Below, piece by piece: positions 5,450 through 13,861 of a stretch of DNA of 16,642 nucleotides (position 1 is its first letter; every line of letters starts with the position of its first letter). The stretch is from Candidatus Gastranaerophilales bacterium (GTDB lineage: Bacteria; Cyanobacteriota; Vampirovibrionia; Gastranaerophilales; Gastranaerophilaceae). A program made the translations under genes and the position numbers. Location: the NCBI GenBank assembly GCA_910588555.1, contig CAJUPC010000037.1:1-16642 (forward strand). The letters are read 5' to 3'. The notes below the pieces were generated by a model that searched no databases, had not been told where the DNA came from, and worked only from the letters and a program-made list of their open reading frames with translations.

Positions 5450-8400
5450 ATGCCAAAAACAATAACAGTTGACGGTAACTACGCAGCGGCGCATGTGGCG
5501 TATGCATTAAGCGAAGTATCCGCAATTTATCCTATCACACCTTCTTCTACAATGGGAGAATGGATTGATGAATGGGCTTCTCAAGGTAAGAAAAATATCT
5601 GGGGAAAACAGGTTAGAGTTGCTGAAATGCAATCAGAAGCAGGTGCTGCAGGTGCCGTCCACGGTTCTTTAGCTGCCGGTTCTTTGACATCTACATACAC
5701 AGCTTCTCAAGGCTTGTTGTTAATGATTCCCGTTATGCACAAAGTTGCAGGTGAAATGCTTCCGCACGTAATCCACGTAACAGCTCGTGCATTGGCTGCA
5801 CAATCATTGGCAATCTTCGGTGACCATACAGACGTTATGGGTTGCCGCAACACAGGTTATGCAATGTTGGCTGCAAACTCTGTTCAAGAAGAAATGGATA
5901 TGGCTTTAGTAGCTCACTTAGCTACTTATAAAGCTAAAGTTCCTTTCTTGCAATTCTTTGACGGTTTCAGAACTTCTCACGAAATTCACAAAATCGAAGA
6001 AATTTCTTACGAAGATATTGCAAAACTTGTTGAACCTAAATACATTGAAGAATTCAGAAATCGTGCATTAAGACCTGAAGCTCCTATTTGTAAAGTCGGT
6101 GCTCAAAACACAGATGTTTACTTCCAGGGACGTGAAACAGTTAATAAATACTATGATGCAGTACCTGATATCGTTCAAGAATATATGGATAAAGTTGCTC
6201 AAGTTACAGGCAGACAATATCATCCGTTTGATTACGTAGGTGCACCTGATGCTACTGACGTTATCGTTGCTATCGGTTCTGCTTGCGAAAGTATCGAAGA
6301 AACAATTACTTACTTGAACGCTAACAGAGGTACTAAATACGGTTTGGTTAAAGTAAGACTTTACAGACCGTTTGATGTAAAACGCTTTAACGAAGCTTTA
6401 CCTGCTTCTGTTAAACGTATTGCAGTTCTTGACAGAACTAAAGAACCCGGTTCAATCGGTGAACCTTTATTCATGGACGTTACAGCTGCTGTTGCAGGTA
6501 AAGACGTTAGAGTTATCGGCGGACGTTACGGTTTGTCTTCTAAAGAATTCACTCCGTCAATGGTTCTTGCTATTTACAAACACTCTGAAAATAACGGTTT
6601 CCACGGATTTACAGTTGGTATCGAAGATGACGTAACAAACAAATCTTTAAAAATTGAAGAACACATCGTTACTGAACCTGAAGGTACTACAAACTGTATG
6701 TTCTGGGGCTTAGGCTCTGACGGTACTGTTGGTGCTAACAAAAACTCAATTAAAATCATTGGTCAATACACTAATAAAGACGCTCAAGCATACTTTGCTT
6801 ATGACTCTAAAAAATCTTTCGGTGTAACTGTTTCTCACTTGAGATTTGGTGACCAGCATATCAAATCAACTTACCTTATCACAGCTCCTGACTTTGTTTC
6901 ATGCTCAGCTCATGCATACGTCGGCAGATATGATTTGTTGAAAGGTATTAAAGAAGGCGGAACGTTCTTATTGAATTCACCTTATACAAAAGAAGAAGCA
7001 TTTGCTCACTTAACACGTGATATGCAAAAAACTATCATTGATAAGAAAATCAAATTCTACAATGTAGATGCTGAAAAACTTATCAAAGAACAACCCGGCT
7101 TGCGCGGTAAAGGTGCAAACACAGTTATGATGGTTGCTTACTTCAAAGTATCGGGAATTATTCCGTTTGAACAAGCTCTTGAAGGTATGAGAGAAATGAC
7201 AATCAAAACCTTTAAGAAAAAAGGCGACGATGTTGTAAACATGAACCTTGCATTGATTGATGCGGCAGTAAACGCAACTGAAGAAGTTGTTGTACCTGCT
7301 TCATTAGACGGTGTAGGTTGTGTTGATGAAGCTCAATTGCTTCCTGAAAACGCATCTGAATTCGCTAAGAAAATCATTGAACCTTCAATGAAATTAAAAG
7401 GCGATGACATTCCAGTTTCAGCGATGTCAAATGATGGTGTTATCCCTACAGGTACAGCTTGTTTGGAAAAACGCGGTATCGCTCCTCGTGTTCCTCACTG
7501 GAATTCTGAAAACTGTATCCAATGCGGTATCTGTGCTTCAGCTTGTCCGCACGCAGCTATCAGAACAAAATTAGTAGAAAAAGAAAACTTGAAAGACGCT
7601 CCGGCTTCATTCAAAACTATTCCTGCTAAACCGGCATTAGCTGATGAAGAATTCAAAGTTCAGGTATACTGTCAGGATTGTACTGGCTGCGGTGTATGCT
7701 TAGACCAGTGCCCTGCAAACAAAAACCCTGAAAAACAAGCTTTGACTTGGTCAACTATTGAAAAAGAAGTTGAAGATTGTGAACTTGAAAACGAAAAATT
7801 CTTCAATGAATTGCCTGATAATGTAATGGGTAAAAACACTACAAAAACTATCAAAGGCGCAATGTTGAGAAAACCGTTGTTCGAATTCTCAGGCGCTTGT
7901 GCAGGCTGCGGTGAAACACCTTATGTTAAATTGGTTTCACAATTGTTCGGTGAAAATGCTATCGTTGCAAACGCAACAGGTTGTTCATCAATCTACTCAG
8001 GTACATTCCCGACAATTCCTTATACAACAACTAAAGAAGGCAGAGGTCCGGCTTGGGCAAACTCATTATTCGAAGATAACGCAGAATTCGGTTTCGGTAT
8101 GAGATTAGCAGTTGATTCAAATAGAGATACTTTGAGAACATTTGCTCAAAAAGTTATCGAAAACGAAAAAACTCCTGCTGATTTAAGAGAAGCATTAACA
8201 AATGCGTTGACTCACTTTGATGCTTCTAAAACAGAAGAAGCGGTTGCTGCTCAAAATAAAGCTAAAGAAGTTCTTGCAAAATACGCAGATGTTGATTGCG
8301 CTGATTTAGCAAAAGTTCGTGAGCTTCAAGACTACTTCACTGATAAATCAATTTGGATTATCGGCGGCGACGGCTGGGCTAACGATATCGGTTACGGCGG

Positions 8401-8980
8401 TATTGACCACGTTCTTGCTCAAAACAAAAACGTCAATATTCTTGTACTTGATACAGAAGTTTACTCAAATACAGGCGGTCAAGCTTCTAAATCAACACCT
8501 ACAGGTGCTGTTGCAAAATTTGCTACAGGCGGTAAACCGACATACAAGAAAAATATGGGCTTGATGAGCATGTCTTACGGCTATGTTTACGTTGCGTCAG
8601 TTGCGTTGGGTGCAGACAGAGGTCAAACTCTTAAAGCATTCCAAGAAGCTGAAGCTTACGATGGACCGTCAATCATCTTTGCATACGCTCCTTGTATCGC
8701 TCACGGTATTGATATGTCTAAAACTCAGACAGAACAAAAACGTGCAGTTGAAGCTGGATACTTCCCGCTTTACAGATACAACCCTGCTAATGAACAACCG
8801 TTCAGCTGGGATGCTAAAGAACCTAAAGAAAACTATCAAGACTTCATCAGATCAGAAGGACGTTATAAGTCTCTACTTAAAACTAACCCTGAAGCTGCAG
8901 AATGCTTGTACGCTAAAGCAGAAGAAGATGCTGCAAGACGTATGGCAATGTTCAAAGCTGTTGGTGAACTTGTTAAATAG
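5450..8980 (+). CDS. nifJ: Pyruvate:ferredoxin (flavodoxin) oxidoreductase
   Basis: The enzyme oxidises pyruvate with CoA to acetyl-CoA and CO2 and reduces ferredoxin or flavodoxin; it is central to anaerobic fermentation. The 1176 residues are the usual length of the single-chain homodimeric type. The pyrimidine-binding domain has YPITPSS near residue 25. Two [4Fe-4S] motifs follow: Cys689-692-695-699 (CIQCGICASACP) and Cys741/744-747-750-754. The TPP-binding domain has CAGCGE (817-822) and GGDGWANDIGYGG (972-984), then VYSNTGGQASKSTPTG. The gene has its own promoter, an ideal SD and a strong terminator, as expected for an abundant enzyme and a single-gene transcript. Despite the symbol, nothing here indicates nitrogen fixation. 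Confidence 0.98.
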   Translation: MPKTITVDGNYAAAHVAYALSEVSAIYPITPSSTMGEWIDEWASQGKKNIWGKQVRVAEMQSEAGAAGAVHGSLAAGSLTSTYTASQGLLLMIPVMHKVAGEMLPHVIHVTARALAAQSLAIFGDHTDVMGCRNTGYAMLAANSVQEEMDMALVAHLATYKAKVPFLQFFDGFRTSHEIHKIEEISYEDIAKLVEPKYIEEFRNRALRPEAPICKVGAQNTDVYFQGRETVNKYYDAVPDIVQEYMDKVAQVTGRQYHPFDYVGAPDATDVIVAIGSACESIEETITYLNANRGTKYGLVKVRLYRPFDVKRFNEALPASVKRIAVLDRTKEPGSIGEPLFMDVTAAVAGKDVRVIGGRYGLSSKEFTPSMVLAIYKHSENNGFHGFTVGIEDDVTNKSLKIEEHIVTEPEGTTNCMFWGLGSDGTVGANKNSIKIIGQYTNKDAQAYFAYDSKKSFGVTVSHLRFGDQHIKSTYLITAPDFVSCSAHAYVGRYDLLKGIKEGGTFLLNSPYTKEEAFAHLTRDMQKTIIDKKIKFYNVDAEKLIKEQPGLRGKGANTVMMVAYFKVSGIIPFEQALEGMREMTIKTFKKKGDDVVNMNLALIDAAVNATEEVVVPASLDGVGCVDEAQLLPENASEFAKKIIEPSMKLKGDDIPVSAMSNDGVIPTGTACLEKRGIAPRVPHWNSENCIQCGICASACPHAAIRTKLVEKENLKDAPASFKTIPAKPALADEEFKVQVYCQDCTGCGVCLDQCPANKNPEKQALTWSTIEKEVEDCELENEKFFNELPDNVMGKNTTKTIKGAMLRKPLFEFSGACAGCGETPYVKLVSQLFGENAIVANATGCSSIYSGTFPTIPYTTTKEGRGPAWANSLFEDNAEFGFGMRLAVDSNRDTLRTFAQKVIENEKTPADLREALTNALTHFDASKTEEAVAAQNKAKEVLAKYADVDCADLAKVRELQDYFTDKSIWIIGGDGWANDIGYGGIDHVLAQNKNVNILVLDTEVYSNTGGQASKSTPTGAVAKFATGGKPTYKKNMGLMSMSYGYVYVASVALGADRGQTLKAFQEAEAYDGPSIIFAYAPCIAHGIDMSKTQTEQKRAVEAGYFPLYRYNPANEQPFSWDAKEPKENYQDFIRSEGRYKSLLKTNPEAAECLYAKAEEDAARRMAMFKAVGELVK

Positions 8981-8998
8981 TTCGAAAGCATATAAAAG

Positions 8999-9030
8999 AA
9001 AAGCGGAGTCATTTCTGACTCCGCTTTTTT
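8999..9030. terminator. Terminator of nifJ
   Basis: A 13-bp stem (8999-9011 with 9016-9028; core AAGCGGAGTCA) with a TTTC loop runs into T residues on the plus strand. The left flank is A-rich, so weak termination in the other direction is possible. The pilin-like remnant on the minus strand ends inside this hairpin. Confidence 0.92.
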
Positions 9031-9242
9031 AATATATTACCATCAGGTTGAATTTCTACTTTAACTATATTTAAATATGATGCAATGTATTTTTTAAACC
9101 ACTTCTCAGCTTCGGAAGTTCCAACAATGGGTTTACCATCCTCGTCGAGTTCTGCGCCAGCCAAATCTTTATACCAGTTTTTCTTATCTCCATAATCAAT
9201 TTCTGCCATATTCAATGCTTGATTAATCACAGAATAAAACAT
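9009..9242 (-). pseudogene. Fragment of a type IV pilin-like protein
   Basis: The frame encodes 77 residues. MFYSVINQALNMAEIDYGD (1-19), EKWFKKYIASYLNIVKVE (46-63) and the DEDGKPIVGTSEA link resemble, from memory, the middle part of prepilin-type pseudopilins that are numerous in gut Gastranaerophilales and some other lineages. The hydrophobic prepilin N-terminus (FTLAEVLITLGI-type) that should precede this is absent, and the upstream DNA encodes nothing like it. The frame has no SD. Its last six codons fall in the nifJ terminator hairpin, so the natural C-terminus is also missing. I therefore read it as a relic truncated at both ends. An intact small soluble protein is the alternative. Confidence 0.5.
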
Positions 9243-9276
9243 TATAAACTATTTTATAATATTTTTAACCCCTAAT

Positions 9277-9310
9277 AAAAAAAACAACCTTTTACAAGGT
9301 TGTTTTTTTT
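9277..9310. terminator. Bidirectional terminator
   Basis: The stem ACAACCTT (9284-9291) pairs with AAGGTTGT (9296-9303) around loop TTAC. It is flanked by eight A on the left and eight T on the right, so it ends in T runs on both strands. It is well placed to end the minus-strand gene whose stop is at 9325. Confidence 0.88.
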
Positions 9311-9324
9311 ATATAATATTTTAA

Positions 9325-10191
9325 TTAAACTTCTTCTGTTTCTTGCGGAACTTCAATTGGCTCTTCATTCAAAACTGCAACAGCCTCAGTATCTTGAACC
9401 AAATTTTTTAGAAAATCATTTTGTACCGAAAGTTCTGCAAGTCGTACTTGAGTAAGTTCAGCCTGTCTGTCGCGTAATTCAGAATAATTCTTTGCAAATT
9501 CTCTGTTTCGGTTATTTGAACTTGCAATCGAGTGGAACAAACCGCCAAATAATAATGCTGTCGGTGCCCAATCAAGAGCTGCACCACCAATTTCTTTTAA
9601 TGCAACAGGAACTTTTTTACCAAATTTTGCAACTGAATCGCTGAATTTATTAATTGATTTATTTGAATTTAAGAAATTAGCTACTCTTACAGCACCTTTT
9701 TGTAAAAATTTAGGAGCTTCTTTAGAAGCTATAGCTGACAAACCTTTGCTGAATAAAGCAAGAGTACCTACACCTGCTGCAATTAAGCCACCGATTGTAA
9801 GCAATCTGTGTTTATCTTCAAATTTTCTTACATTTTCTGAATTTTCAGACAATTTTTTTGCACCAAATCCTAGTAAATCAAGTGCAACTAAAGCACCGGT
9901 AAATAAAGCCCCGACTTTTAAACCGCGAGCCATCTTGCCTGCACGTCCCGACAACTCTTTTGAAAACAATTTTACAGGAGTTCCATCGTTGAAAACAGCA
10001 GCTTTCAAGCCTGCAGCAACAGGAGCCGCATAAAACAACGTATTTGTAATTTTACGGTTTTTCTTAGGATTAGACTTTTCCATAGTTTGCAAATAAGCAA
10101 TCTTACGAACAGTTTGATCGTCCATAGATATTAAAGCATCGATATTATCACGTCTGCCTTGAAAATTAGGACTAATTGCCGATATATTCAT
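9325..10191 (-). CDS. Membrane protein with NFQG N-terminal segment, unknown function
   Basis: The product has 288 residues from the ATG at 10191. That start is fixed by an AAAGGT SD six to seven bases upstream on the minus strand; a longer frame starts six codons earlier. It begins MNISAISPNFQGRRDN. Hydrophobic stretches lie near 50-66, 92-110, 130-148 and 200-223, giving perhaps three or four membrane helices in an otherwise basic protein. Residues about 225-265 (rich in Glu, Arg, Gln and Leu) look like a coiled coil, and the tail is acidic (EEPIEVPQETEEV). I do not recognise a catalytic motif. It has its own promoter (10214-10242) and a terminator. It is divergent from mtaB, with about 120 bases between the start codons. 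Confidence 0.7.
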   Translation of the reverse strand: MNISAISPNFQGRRDNIDALISMDDQTVRKIAYLQTMEKSNPKKNRKITNTLFYAAPVAAGLKAAVFNDGTPVKLFSKELSGRAGKMARGLKVGALFTGALVALDLLGFGAKKLSENSENVRKFEDKHRLLTIGGLIAAGVGTLALFSKGLSAIASKEAPKFLQKGAVRVANFLNSNKSINKFSDSVAKFGKKVPVALKEIGGAALDWAPTALLFGGLFHSIASSNNRNREFAKNYSELRDRQAELTQVRLAELSVQNDFLKNLVQDTEAVAVLNEEPIEVPQETEEV

Positions 10192-10197
10192 ACACAC

Positions 10198-10203
10198 ACC
10201 TTT
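10198..10203 (-). promoter_or_regulatory. Shine-Dalgarno site fixing the start at 10191
   Basis: AAAGGT on the minus strand lies six bases before the ATG at 10191. The in-frame codon six codons upstream has no comparable site and would overlap this one. Confidence 0.7.
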
Positions 10204-10213
10204 CCACAAAGTT

Positions 10214-10242
10214 ATTATAATGCATGAAAGTTCAAAAGTAAA
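10214..10242 (-). promoter_or_regulatory. Promoter of the NFQG membrane protein gene
   Basis: On the minus strand, -35 TTTACT (10237-10242) and a perfect -10 TATAAT (10214-10219) are separated by 17 bases. The leader would be roughly 16 bases and carries the AAAGGT SD. Confidence 0.78.
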
Positions 10243-10278
10243 TTTTTTTGCTAATATTTTGCAAATTTGTTAGAAATA

Positions 10279-10307
10279 TTTACAATGAATTGTCTTTTTT
10301 ATATTAT
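10279..10307 (+). promoter_or_regulatory. Promoter of mtaB (leaderless)
   Basis: -35 TTTACA (10279-10284) and -10 TATTAT (10302-10307) are separated by 17 bases. The ATG begins six bases after the -10, so the expected transcription start is at or next to the start codon and there is no room for an SD. Confidence 0.7.
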
Positions 10308-10313
10308 ATAAGA

Positions 10314-11606
10314 ATGAAAAAATATTACATTCACTCAATGGGTTGTAAATCCAACCAATTTGAAGGCTCAATAATAAAAGAAAACTTAAATAAAAACGGT
10401 TTGCAGGAAGTTAAAAACATAGAGGAAGCAGATATTTATATCCTGAATTCCTGCTCTGTAACTCACAAAAGCGACAATGAAGCAATGTATCTTCTGCGCA
10501 ATGCAAAACACAAAAATGCGAATATTATTAACATAATTACAGGCTGTGTAGCACAGATTGAAAAAGAAAAATTGTTTGAACATGATTTTGTGGATTTTGT
10601 GGTAGGTAATGATGAAAAACTGAACTTATTTGATATACTTTCAAACGGATTAAAATGCAGTGCTTCTGATATTATGAAACTAAAGTATTTTAACAAAGTC
10701 GTACTTGAAGATATGACAAAAACACGCGCAAGCTTGAAAATTCAAGATGGATGTGACAACAGATGTTCTTATTGCATAATCCCTTATGCACGCGGAAAAA
10801 GCAGAAGTGCAGATATTGATTTTATAATAGAACAGATAAACAATTTTTCAAAACACGGATTTAAAGAAGTTGTACTGACTGGAATTCACATTGGACAATG
10901 GGGAAAAGATTTCGGAATGGAACTTTTAGACCTGTTAAAACAAATTGAGTCACGCACAACAATTGAAAGATTTCGGTTAGGTTCACTTAATCCGCTTGAA
11001 ATCACTGATGAAATGCTGGAATTTTTACAAAAATCCGATAAATTTTGCCCGCATTTTCACCTTTCATTACAATCTGCATGTAACAAGACACTAAAGTCGA
11101 TGAACAGATTTTATAAAGTCGAAGATTATCTTGAACAAATTGAAAAAATTAACAAAATCTTTGATATGCCGTTTCTCGGAAGCGACATCATAACAGGTTT
11201 TGCAGGTGAAACAGAAGAAGATTTTGCAATAACTGTCGAAAATCTGAAAAAATCAGGGTTGACACAAATTCATACATTCCCATATTCAATCAGAGAGGGT
11301 ACGGTCGGCGCAACAAGAGAAAATCAGGTTGATGAAAAAATCCGCCAGATACGCTCGGATGTTGTTAAAGCACTTTCAACATTAAAACACAAAGATTTTA
11401 TCGAAAAAAACATAGGCAAAACCCATGAAATACTTATCGAAAAACATCCCGATAAAAAAACGGGATGTTTGAAAGGCGTTACACGGAACTATTTGACAGT
11501 AATTACCGACAGTAAGGATGAGTCAATATTAAACACTTTACAGCTTGTTAAAATCACTCATGTTGAAAACGGTAAGATTTTCGGAATACTACAGAATGCA
11601 GGCTAA
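10314..11606 (+). CDS. mtaB: tRNA t6A37 C2-methylthiotransferase MtaB
   Basis: A radical-SAM enzyme that adds a methylthio group to N6-threonylcarbamoyladenosine 37 in ANN-decoding tRNAs. The 430 residues match the family. The N-terminal UPF0004 domain has cluster cysteines Cys11 (MGCKSNQFEG), Cys47 (LNSCSVTHKSD) and Cys78 (ITGCVAQ). The radical-SAM domain has CDNRCSYC (Cys147, 151, 154) followed by IIPYARGKSRS. A TRAM-like domain follows from about residue 360. The SCSVTHKSD form favours MtaB over MiaB or RimO. I chose the ATG at 10314 since family members begin at this point; the frame continues 22 codons upstream from a TTG. It overlaps the convergent repeat-protein gene by 18 bases. Two tRNA-Thr genes in this window could be among its ANN-decoding substrates. 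Confidence 0.9.
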   Translation: MKKYYIHSMGCKSNQFEGSIIKENLNKNGLQEVKNIEEADIYILNSCSVTHKSDNEAMYLLRNAKHKNANIINIITGCVAQIEKEKLFEHDFVDFVVGNDEKLNLFDILSNGLKCSASDIMKLKYFNKVVLEDMTKTRASLKIQDGCDNRCSYCIIPYARGKSRSADIDFIIEQINNFSKHGFKEVVLTGIHIGQWGKDFGMELLDLLKQIESRTTIERFRLGSLNPLEITDEMLEFLQKSDKFCPHFHLSLQSACNKTLKSMNRFYKVEDYLEQIEKINKIFDMPFLGSDIITGFAGETEEDFAITVENLKKSGLTQIHTFPYSIREGTVGATRENQVDEKIRQIRSDVVKALSTLKHKDFIEKNIGKTHEILIEKHPDKKTGCLKGVTRNYLTVITDSKDESILNTLQLVKITHVENGKIFGILQNAG

Positions 11607-12518
11607 AATCATTAAAATCATTGTGCCGATTTGCATTGCCGTTCCCATATTCTGAGAGAATTTATTGGAGTCGTAACGGCTTGCAGATTTTGCCGCCTTA
11701 TAGGCACTTGAAACACGATTTATACGTTCCTGTTCGGTATCAGAATCAAATGTTGTACCAAACATTGTAGATTCAAGTCTTGACAGCCTTGCATTATTGC
11801 TTTCGTTATTAAAAACCCTTTTAAATACAGCTTTTTCTACAGAAGCAAGGTTTACTCTCTGAGACGATTTCGGCTTTGAATTATATTCATCATAATCAAA
11901 ATCCGGAGAATGATAGCTGTCCAAATTATAATTTTTATCAAGAGGAATTGTCTGCCCGTCGTAAAAATCATTGGAAGATTGTGCGATACTATTATCCATA
12001 AAGGATTTCGGCTTTATTTTTGCCTGTAATCTTTCAACACGTGACGAAAAAGGGTCATTGTCAAAGGTTTTGCCGAGTGATTGTTTTTCAAGATTTGCCA
12101 GTCTGCTGTTCAAATCCTGATTTTTGAATTCTTTTTTAAACACTTGCTTTTCAAGTTCATTGATTGAAGGATAATCTACATTTGCACCTGCAGGAGGAAT
12201 TTCTGCGATTTGTTCTTCCTTGTATTTATCTTTTTCTTCGGCAAATGTATCTTCTTTTGGGGCAATTTCCTGCCCTATTAAATCTGCCGCCATATCTTTT
12301 TTAAGGTTTGAGACTCTGTCTGCAATTGGCTTATCAGGTTTGCTTTGCCCGTAAACACTCTCCTCTATTCTTGAAAGCCTTGAGGCGTCATCTGATGATG
12401 TATATGTAAAACCATAAATAGAATTTTCTATATTATCTAAAATAGCCGAATACTGACTTGCCGCAACACAGAAGTTGATACTTAATATAAATGCTAAAGC
12501 TACGATAAATTTTTTCAT
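11589..12518 (-). CDS. Secreted protein with RLxRLE-type repeats
   Basis: The product has 309 residues. Residues 1-20 form a signal peptide (MKKFIVALAFILSINFCVAA). The same unit of roughly 45 residues occurs three times, at about 24-69, 118-164 and 225-269. Its pattern is: Glu, then a [VI][FY]-x(2-4)-F/T segment, then RLxxLExxxFGxTFxxDxxxxRVxRL. The third copy reads ARLSRLESTMFGTTFDSD. Low-complexity linkers rich in Asp, Ser, Glu and Pro join the copies. A hydrophobic stretch of about 17 residues (293-309) ends the protein and could anchor it in the membrane. Similar repeats are, to my memory, common in Melainabacteria; I know of no function. The start is supported by AAGGAG at 12527-12532. 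It overlaps the 3' end of mtaB. Confidence 0.75.
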   Translation of the reverse strand: MKKFIVALAFILSINFCVAASQYSAILDNIENSIYGFTYTSSDDASRLSRIEESVYGQSKPDKPIADRVSNLKKDMAADLIGQEIAPKEDTFAEEKDKYKEEQIAEIPPAGANVDYPSINELEKQVFKKEFKNQDLNSRLANLEKQSLGKTFDNDPFSSRVERLQAKIKPKSFMDNSIAQSSNDFYDGQTIPLDKNYNLDSYHSPDFDYDEYNSKPKSSQRVNLASVEKAVFKRVFNNESNNARLSRLESTMFGTTFDSDTEQERINRVSSAYKAAKSASRYDSNKFSQNMGTAMQIGTMILMILACIL

Positions 12519-12606
12519 ATAACAGACTCCTTAACGATAGGATAAAGGTGAATGTTATTGAAAACTATTGAACACACTTATAATTTAAAAAGCTCTATAA
12601 ATAAAC

Positions 12607-12642
12607 AAAATGTCGCAATACTTTTGTACTACGACATTTTTT
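12607..12642. terminator. Terminator between nifS and repeat-protein gene
   Basis: The stem AAATGTCG (12608-12615) pairs with CGACATTT (12632-12639), with T6 on the right and four A on the left. It lies 24 bases beyond the nifS stop on the minus strand, where the T run is only four long, so it is a fair terminator for the nifU-nifS operon. Confidence 0.65.
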
Positions 12643-12665
12643 ATATAAGAAAAAAGTATTAGTTA

Positions 12666-13859
12666 TTACTGCCTTAATTTTTTCAATGCTTCCAATTCAT
12701 CTTGAAATGGTGAAAGATTTGTTAATTTTTCAATAATAGAAGGCATTTTTTCACAAACATAATCAATGTCTTTTTCAGTTGTATATTTGCTTAAAGAAAA
12801 CCTTATGCTTCCGTGAATTGCAGTAAACGGAACATTCATTGCTCTTAAGACATGAGAAGGTTCAAGAGAACCTGATGTGCAGGCGCTTCCCGAACTTGCA
12901 CAAATTCCCAAGTCACTTAAATGAAGCAAAATAAGTTCACCTTCAATGTATTCAAAACCTATGTTGGTAGTGTTCGGAACTCTGTTTACAATACCTGCGT
13001 TTAATCTTGCATTAAATACATTTTTCAAAATATTTGCTTCCAATTTATCGCGTAATCGTTTAACTTCGGTTGCTTCGTATTTCAAATGGTCTGTTGCAAG
13101 TTCTGCAGCCTTTGCCATACCGACAATATAAGGTACGTTTTCGGTACCTGCACGTCTGCCGCGTTCCTGATGTCCGCCGATAATCAACGGTTTTAAAAGC
13201 GTTTTTGAATTTACATACAAAGCTCCGATACCTTTCGGTGCATGGAACTTGTGTCCTGAAACACCTACCAAATCAGCACCCATTGCCTGAACATCAATAG
13301 GAATTTTACCCGATACCTGAACCGCATCAACAAAGAATTTTGTTTCTTTATTTTTAGATTTAATGATTTCTGAAATCTTTTCTATCGGGAATATGACGCC
13401 TGTTTCATTATTTGCATACATAATTGACACAATTGCGGTGTCATCACTAATCTTTTCTGACAATTCTGCAAGGTCAAGTTCACCGTTAGAATTTACACCG
13501 ATATAATCAACTTTATAACCCTCTTTTTCTAAAGCTTGATACAAGTTCAAAACACACGGATGTTCAACTTTGGTTGTAATAACATGGCGTTTATTTTTAT
13601 TCATATTCAAAACACCGCGTATAGCCATATTTGCGCTTTCCGAGCCGCAAGATGTAAAAATAATTTCTTTTTCGTTTTCCGCATTAAAGAAATCTTTCAA
13701 AACTCCGCGTGCCTCTTTTACTGCATGATTTGAGCGTTTTGCAAAATCATATATACTTGACGGATTTGCATATTCATCCGTCAAAAAAGGCATCATGGCT
13801 TCAACGACCTGCGGGTCAACCTTTGTGGTAGCGTTATTATCTAAATAAATTAAACTCAT
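12666..13859 (-). CDS. nifS: Cysteine desulfurase NifS/IscS
   Basis: This PLP enzyme takes sulfur from cysteine, leaving alanine, and passes it as persulfide to the NifU scaffold. The 397 residues are of normal length. Visible motifs are YLDNNATTKVDP (5-16), His100 in KVEHPCVLN, YANNETGV (148-155), the PLP lysine Lys204 in SGHKFHAPKG, and the persulfide Cys327 in SSGSACTSGSLEPSHVL. The short loop around GSACTSG is of the NifS/IscS class I type rather than SufS. It starts two bases after the nifU stop, with an SD (GAGGT) inside the end of nifU, so the genes are cotranscribed and probably translationally coupled. Confidence 0.95.
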   Translation of the reverse strand: MSLIYLDNNATTKVDPQVVEAMMPFLTDEYANPSSIYDFAKRSNHAVKEARGVLKDFFNAENEKEIIFTSCGSESANMAIRGVLNMNKNKRHVITTKVEHPCVLNLYQALEKEGYKVDYIGVNSNGELDLAELSEKISDDTAIVSIMYANNETGVIFPIEKISEIIKSKNKETKFFVDAVQVSGKIPIDVQAMGADLVGVSGHKFHAPKGIGALYVNSKTLLKPLIIGGHQERGRRAGTENVPYIVGMAKAAELATDHLKYEATEVKRLRDKLEANILKNVFNARLNAGIVNRVPNTTNIGFEYIEGELILLHLSDLGICASSGSACTSGSLEPSHVLRAMNVPFTAIHGSIRFSLSKYTTEKDIDYVCEKMPSIIEKLTNLSPFQDELEALKKLRQ

Positions 13860-13861
13860 TT

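Noticed and set aside
8583..9032. 149-residue frame on the plus strand
   Set aside because: It is an out-of-frame shadow of nifJ, whose own frame has unmistakable motifs to the end.
10248..10313. N-terminal extension of mtaB from a TTG
   Set aside because: It covers the likely promoter, and methylthiotransferases begin close to the MGCKxNQxE motif.
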